Origin: Plumapathes pennacea
Lineage: Eukaryota; Cnidaria; Anthozoa; Antipatharia; Myriopathidae
Assembly (NCBI GenBank): GCA_964036295.1
Contig: OZ038469.1
Location: 4,294,067-4,358,066, forward strand
DNA: 64,000 nt
Direction of reading: 5' to 3'
The notes beneath the pieces were generated by a model that ran no database searches, was not told where the DNA came from, and was given only the letters and a program-made list of their open reading frames with translations. Below are positions 58,824 through 64,000 of this stretch, in pieces; the first letter of the stretch is position 1; every line of letters starts with the position of its first letter. Both the position numbers and the translations under genes were made by a program.

Positions 58824-61800
58824 TCAACTTGATCCGGTGATAGAAGCGTTAACACCTGCACGGGCAGCTTGTACAAGTCGCGCCACCTCTGTGAACGCCG
58901 AACTGTCTGGAACACCCAATGATCTCAACTGAAGAAATAAAGTTGCACATTGGTGTAAATTTACGCTCATAGCAGACTTTTCAGGGGGTTGTGGGGGTGG
59001 GGGGCGATACATTTTGTACGGCTTGACTTTAACAAGACTTTCTACCCTTAATATATCTTTCTGGGTTTGAAGTGGCGACCTTTTTATATCCTCCTAGTAT
59101 AATGTCGCTATCATTTTACTGCCAGGAAACCGCACGCGAAATTTGGCCGAAGCATCCACCGAGGCAGAAGCCCTAGAATCCCTGAAATGCTACTACGACT
59201 TTCTTCAGTGCATCCTTTTTACTGACTCTGTAAAATTACTAATAGCTTAATTTTCTACCACTCTTTCTTGTACTTGAGGCGTAAAAGGGACCTCTTTCGG
59301 GCGTTACCCCGTATAACCAATCAAAGGGAATATTCCATGCACCACCCCCCTCCCCCTCCCCTTTCCTTCCAACTCTAAGACATTCACGTCTCATCGCCTA
59401 CTTTTACGTCAATGTCAAACTCTCGCGCCTCATATCCACAAACTCGCACCGATCTCCCGCTTCACAGTTCATCTCAACGCTCTTTCCCAGGCTCCCTCGG
59501 TTTACATTGAAACATAAACATTCTCATATAAATCAAAATAAGTTTGGAAAGGGAAGATGAAACTCCTGGACACACGACCTACACGGCCGAGCGCTCGAAA
59601 ACCCGGGATTTCATCATTCAAACGCCGAGGTATAAACATGTAGCACCTGATGGCCCGAAAGTGTCAATATGCAAATCTCAGCGAGAGGGAAGTTAAAAAA
59701 AGAAACCCAACAATATCTGTACGTGAGCACAGACCGGTTTGCAGCACCAAGGTGACAATTGTTTTGAAATTTGTTATGTATACGTAATTTGGAATCAACG
59801 AGCTAATGTTGACGCATTGAAAACTTCCTTTTCGTGATCGACAGCCAAGTCGAACTTTCAAACATTTTCGCGAAAACTTTGCGGGGATTTTTCAATTTAT
59901 TTAACAATATGTTTCATTGAGGGAGTCTACGTTTTGACATCAATGCAAATCCGTTCCTCACCATTTGACCGAACTCTTCCACGTCGAGGGCAAACTGCAG
60001 ACGAATCTTGTCGTCATCGCTCATGGTGGTGGGAATGTCCGCTGACCCTGCACCGCTGGCACCGGTTTGCTTCCGAGTTCGCTTCAAACGCAACAAGCTG
60101 TCCTCCGTGCGTTTTATGGACGTGAGTACTTCTGACGTGATAGTACAGTACCTGTAACCACGACAACACCACAGCTAATAAGTGATGCTACTCAGATCGA
60201 TGAAAACGTTTTCGTGATACCATAAATTTAACGTTTTTTTGTGACGTTTCGTAATAACTTCACGCGATCTACACTGCCGTATTGCTTACTGTGGGTTTGC
60301 GTTAGACCACAATAAGAATTCCTAAAAACGCGTAACAAGAATGAACAATCATTATCGTACAGAAAGTATTTGAGAACTCTTCTTATCGGAGGGATGTTAC
60401 TAAAACGGAAATTTACGAGGTTAGGTTTAGGGCCAGGTTTATGCGGTTCGACCCTAACCATAAACCTAGTTCTAAATCTAATATCATATAAACCTTCGGG
60501 CTCAACTCGGCGGCCTCGGTTTCCCAGGCTAAAGTAGATAGGCCAGTTTTCACCGGCTGTTTGTTCAACAAACCTTTGCAATATCTCGTTCAGGATAAGT
60601 GCCGCCCATTGCTGTCGCTTGTCGTCCGTGCCTAGAAGGTTCTGGTGGTCATCAAAGAACGCGCGCACTGGTTTCATAACCGCTGCGACGAAAGGAGACG
60701 ACTTGCTAGGCACCTGAAATGAGACGCAGCTCTCTCAACATCGCCTCGTTAGCGCAGTAGGCAGCGCGTCAGTCTCATAATCTGAAGGTCGTGAGTTCGA
60801 TCCTCACACGGGGCAGCTTTTTGGCTGTGGAAAACATACTGAGACGCATTCCTGCTGATCTTGTTTTCTTGGTTTAGGGCTTTGTATTCTTCTTGAATTT
60901 TTTAAAACGTTTGTAATAGTTAGGTCATGAAAACCTTATGCCAGAAATACAAAATAGAACTACGAGTCACGTGGTGTGGTAAACTTTTACTAAATTTGGT
61001 CGCCACAGACGATAAAAAAAAAAAAAAAAAAGAAAAAAGAAAAAAGAAAAAAGAAACGTTTGCTTGTATTAGAAGTGGTAAATTCGAACTAATTGGGTCC
61101 GTTACTTACATAGTCGCAAAACAAAACCTACTTTTAGTCCAGATAAAAGTGTCGAATAAAATATTCTCAACACTTCTACACGAAGGTTCTAACCTCTTTG
61201 TTGGTCCTTCGGTATAGTCTGGGGATATTCTTTGCCGAGTCCAGACTTTGACACGAAGAGGCTACCACCTGACTCACTATCCGCTGTTCTATTTCAGGTC
61301 TGAGCCGATCCATGACGTCACACATCTCCATCAACGCATCTGAACAAAGAAAGTTGCACAACGTTACAAAACTATAACCCCATCCCCAACCCTTATATTC
61401 TTCGCCTGTCTCCTGTCGATAAATGATGACAGTTTCCTAAGCTCTGCCTAGCACTTTCGCCATAGAGCCTAACTTGAAAACGCGCGCACGAAACTGCTTC
61501 GATGACATAAGACGACTTGCTCGGTACCTGACTTATACCAACGAGACGCAACTTTTTCAACATCGCCTCGTTAGCGCAGTAGGCAGCGCGTCAGTCTCAT
61601 AATCTGAAGGTCGTGAGTTCGATCCTCACACGGGGCATCTTTTTGGTTGTGGACATTCAACTGGGACGCATTCCAGTATTTACTTTTTGTGCATGGCAAA
61701 AATCGTAAGAAGAGAGTCGACACACGTAATGCGACAACTCTGCGTTCTAGATGGATGCTGACAAAAATATATGAACTCGTCAACTCTGATTAAGCGGAAT

Positions 61801-64000
61801 TTGGACTTAAAAAAAAGGCCAAATGTTTAATGTTTAGTGAGCTAAAAGGTTCGAATAAAGAAGCTGAACTACGACATTCATTTTGTAACCAAGTTTTGTC
61901 GGAATTTCGTAGCCATGTTGCTTTAATGCGTTTATTCAAACAAACCCAGAAGCAACCGCACGAACCTTTTTTTTTTTGGAGTCGAGAATTGCACAGGAAC
62001 ACGCAGCCGCTGTGCATAACAACTGCACTGACCAGCAAATTAACCAACCTTTCAATAACTCCGTCTCCACGAGGCTTGTCGACTTCAGCTTGGGCAAAAT
62101 CGTCTGATTAAAGAAAGCTGGAACCTAACAGAATTTCAATCGTTACAGATAAAAAAACAAAAAACAAAAAACAAAAAACAAAAACAAAAAAAAAAAAAAA
62201 CGTTAAGAATAACAGAAAACGACTTTCCCTAACGCAGAACAGCTATGAAGAATTCTGTGAGTGAGAAAGTTTAACCCTTTCACTCCCAATAGTGATCCAC
62301 TTCGATTTTCTCCTTCAGTTTCTCACCAGAAACATATGATACAGTAGGGAGAACTTAGCTTTTAATACCTTGCTAAGATGAAAGCTGATTAAACTATCAA
62401 TTCTCACTACATTACTCGTACGTTTTACTCGTACAAGGTTGGGAGAATCTGCATTTTGAGCTTGGGAGTGAAAGGGTTAAAAGATAGTCGAGCAAAACAA
62501 TGCAAGGATGAGCAGACTGGGGAAGGAATACAAACAACCAGAGTTGTCTCCAAGGAGACGCGATATCTCAACTCTTGTACTTGTAATTTCCGTATACAAC
62601 CGCTTCACATTGGGGGACTCAATTAAAGGCGCCCCGTTGTAGAGTAGTATACAATGCTAATGTAAACAAACACATCGAATTGAGATCCTTTAATTTCATT
62701 GCTATATAGACTATTATTCAGAAGCAGCACATACTGTCTGTACAGATCTATATATACAGGGCGCAGAGGAGTTTGCTTGCCGTATCATGTAAAACCTTGT
62801 ATACTGTACCTTACCTGAAGGATACCGCAAGACGATTTTATCGCGGGCGCTTGTTGCGCGCCCGCTATGTTACGCGCCCGCGTTTTGCGGTATCTTCTGC
62901 GACGTGTGCGCTATATCAGTAAAACAACTGCAGCGCAGCCTTCCCGAGTTTGACCAAATACAAGCACCAACCTCGACATTCTAAACACCATAAAATATCT
63001 AACCTGTGAAAGCAAGCTGGCCACATCTGACGACAAATACACAAGGTACGACGTTGAAACGGCCACCGCAACAGCTCCACCGCTCTCGTTTACGTCCTGG
63101 ATTAAAAAAAAAAAAAAAAAAAGGTTGAGCTAACTTAAGTACTTGCGTATTGAGTCTAAGATTTGAGTTCCTGGGTAAGTGTCAAGGCTTTACAAGCGCT
63201 AACATAACTCACATTCTTAGCAGAGGAAAGTTCACTTTTGGCCCACTCACAGAACCGCGACAAGAGCTGTAGATAGAAATGGTACAAGGCGCGTTAATGG
63301 TTGGTCAATATAAAGAGAAGGAACCAATCAGCAGCCTGAACCGTCTTTTCGCTTAAAGTATAAGAACAGGATTTTTTATTATCTCTTGGCATCTACATAT
63401 TTTAAAAGATTTTTATATTTTTTAGCATTTTAAGTTAAAACTACAGTAGGGGTCAAAGTAAGTGTATCTAACTTGACTAAGGTACAGTTACCTCAGAATA
63501 ACTAGAGACAATTTGGCTAGCAAGGCATGCCATGTGAACAGATGGTTAATTAACTCAGTGTTCAAAGCACGATCAGGCTAAGTCTATCTGTAGGGCAAGT
63601 CCGAATTTTGTTTTCATAATTTCTAATATTTGATCAAAACTCTGCAGTGTGTTCGCCAAAGGTAGAAAAGAAAGAAAGAAAGAAAGAAAGAAGAAGAAGA
63701 AGAAAAAAGGTGAATCCTATAAGTTAACCTAACCCTTTCACTCCCAAGCTCATAAATTTAATCAACTTTCGTCTAAGCAGCTATCAGAAGCCAAAGTCTA
63801 CATACTGTACGATGTAATATCTAGTGAGAAACTGAAGGAGAAAATTGAAGTTGACTGCTCTTAGCAGTGAAAGGGTTAATCGAGCTTTGAACAAAGCACT
63901 GAAAGAAAAAATGCTGATACCGACCTACGTTGTAAAGCCTTAATAACATGATTGATCAGGTTACCTGCAGCGTGAGTTTCCAGAATCTATGGCAAATAAC
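58824..64000 (-). CDS. COG2: COG2, second copy, C-terminal exons (partial; continues beyond the window)
   Basis: Exons equivalent to 10-17 of the first COG2 gene are present: exon 10 from 63965 to beyond 64000, then 63266-63213, 63096-63004, 62124-62049, 61339-61194, 60713-60574, 60151-59962 and 58928-58824. Their lengths match copy A exactly except for the last exon, which encodes 34 residues here and 31 in A, ending SITGSS instead of APVA. Every frame and splice site seen is intact. Coding differences are few, for example LEMCD to MEMCD and VVATS to VVASS in exon 14. It may be a second functional gene, or one haplotype placed in tandem by the assembly. Confidence 0.92.
60743..60815 (+). tRNA. 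tRNA-Met(CAT), elongator, third copy
   Basis: The 73-nt body is identical to the copy at 27360-27432. It has a T5 terminator and lies antisense in the intron before exon 15 of COG2 copy B. Confidence 0.95.
61014..61053. repeat. A-rich simple repeat
   Basis: Poly-A followed by (AAAAAAG)n lies in a COG2 copy B intron. Similar A-rich runs lie at 62150-62201 (AAAAAAC units) and 63103-63122. Confidence 0.85.
61565..61637 (+). tRNA. tRNA-Met(CAT), elongator, fourth copy
   Basis: The 73-nt body is identical to the other three copies, followed by CTTTTT. It lies antisense in the intron before exon 14 of COG2 copy B and is the counterpart of 28211-28283. Confidence 0.95.
62271..62480. mobile_element. 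Dispersed TTAACCCTTTCACTCCCAA element, unit B counterpart
   Basis: It is nearly identical to 28893-29100 and at the matching position in the COG2 intron, so it was inserted before the large duplication. Confidence 0.8.

Larger units (their letters stand above)
40751..64000. repeat. Unit B of the tandem segmental duplication (continues past the window)
   Basis: The order of blocks matches unit A; paired landmarks are given under unit A. Spacing between the 47.2-kb and 55.0-kb blocks is about 7.8 kb, against about 3 kb in unit A, because of B-specific insertions and deletions. Similarity is high at the left junction, low and patchy from 41 to 58 kb and very high from 58.8 kb to the end. Confidence 0.85.

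Noticed and set aside
60228-60713. 161-residue minus ORF as a separate gene
   Set aside because: It is COG2 copy B exon 15 read through its donor into the intron.

Overview
This is eukaryotic DNA: spliced genes with GT/GC-AG introns, a eukaryotic tRNA set, many short inverted-repeat elements and AT-rich intergenic space. I infer an anthozoan cnidarian, most likely a stony coral, from the intronless class A GPCR, the dense MITE-like repeats and a bacterial-type methyltransferase beside ordinary animal genes. The species cannot be named from sequence alone.

Layout. 1-500 is a composite of palindromic repeats. 1674-2651 is an intronless rhodopsin-class GPCR (+). 3.4-6.7 kb is repeats. 6707-11540 is a complete 8-exon fumarate hydratase gene (+, 499 aa), with a GC-AG last intron. 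11.5-18 kb is mostly repeat-derived. 18.5-22.2 kb holds a small gene family: a possible exon at 18541, a stop-truncated relic at 19865 and an intact member at 21598. I read this family as a eukaryotic relative of the RNase A-like toxin domain of bacterial CdiA C-termini. 26003-36858 is a complete 17-exon COG2 gene (-, 721 aa) with two tRNA-Met(CAT) genes antisense in its introns. 37795-40738 is a decayed CmcI-like methyltransferase gene (-).

The window is organised as a large tandem duplication. Unit A runs from 11355, inside the last fumarase exon, to about 40740. Unit B begins at 40751 with a frameshifted copy of the fumarase 3' end. It then repeats in order: the small-exon blocks, the RNase-like gene (intact copy at 54982), COG2 (58824 to the window edge) and its two tRNAs. 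The junction at about 40740-40750 joins the methyltransferase 5' end to the fumarase fragment, so it probably truncated both. Unit B also carries insertions absent from A: a RecQ-like fragment between 74-bp inverted repeats, an STPR-type ORF, minisatellites and a roughly 1.6-kb TIR element.

Divergence between the units is uneven. COG2 exons and introns are nearly identical, whereas 12-25 kb against 41-58 kb is strongly diverged. That suggests gene conversion, a second recent event or, less interestingly, an assembly haplotype effect. Fumarase (TCA cycle) and COG2 (Golgi tethering) are housekeeping genes. The RNase-like family between them is the accessory, fast-changing part and the best candidate for an undescribed system.
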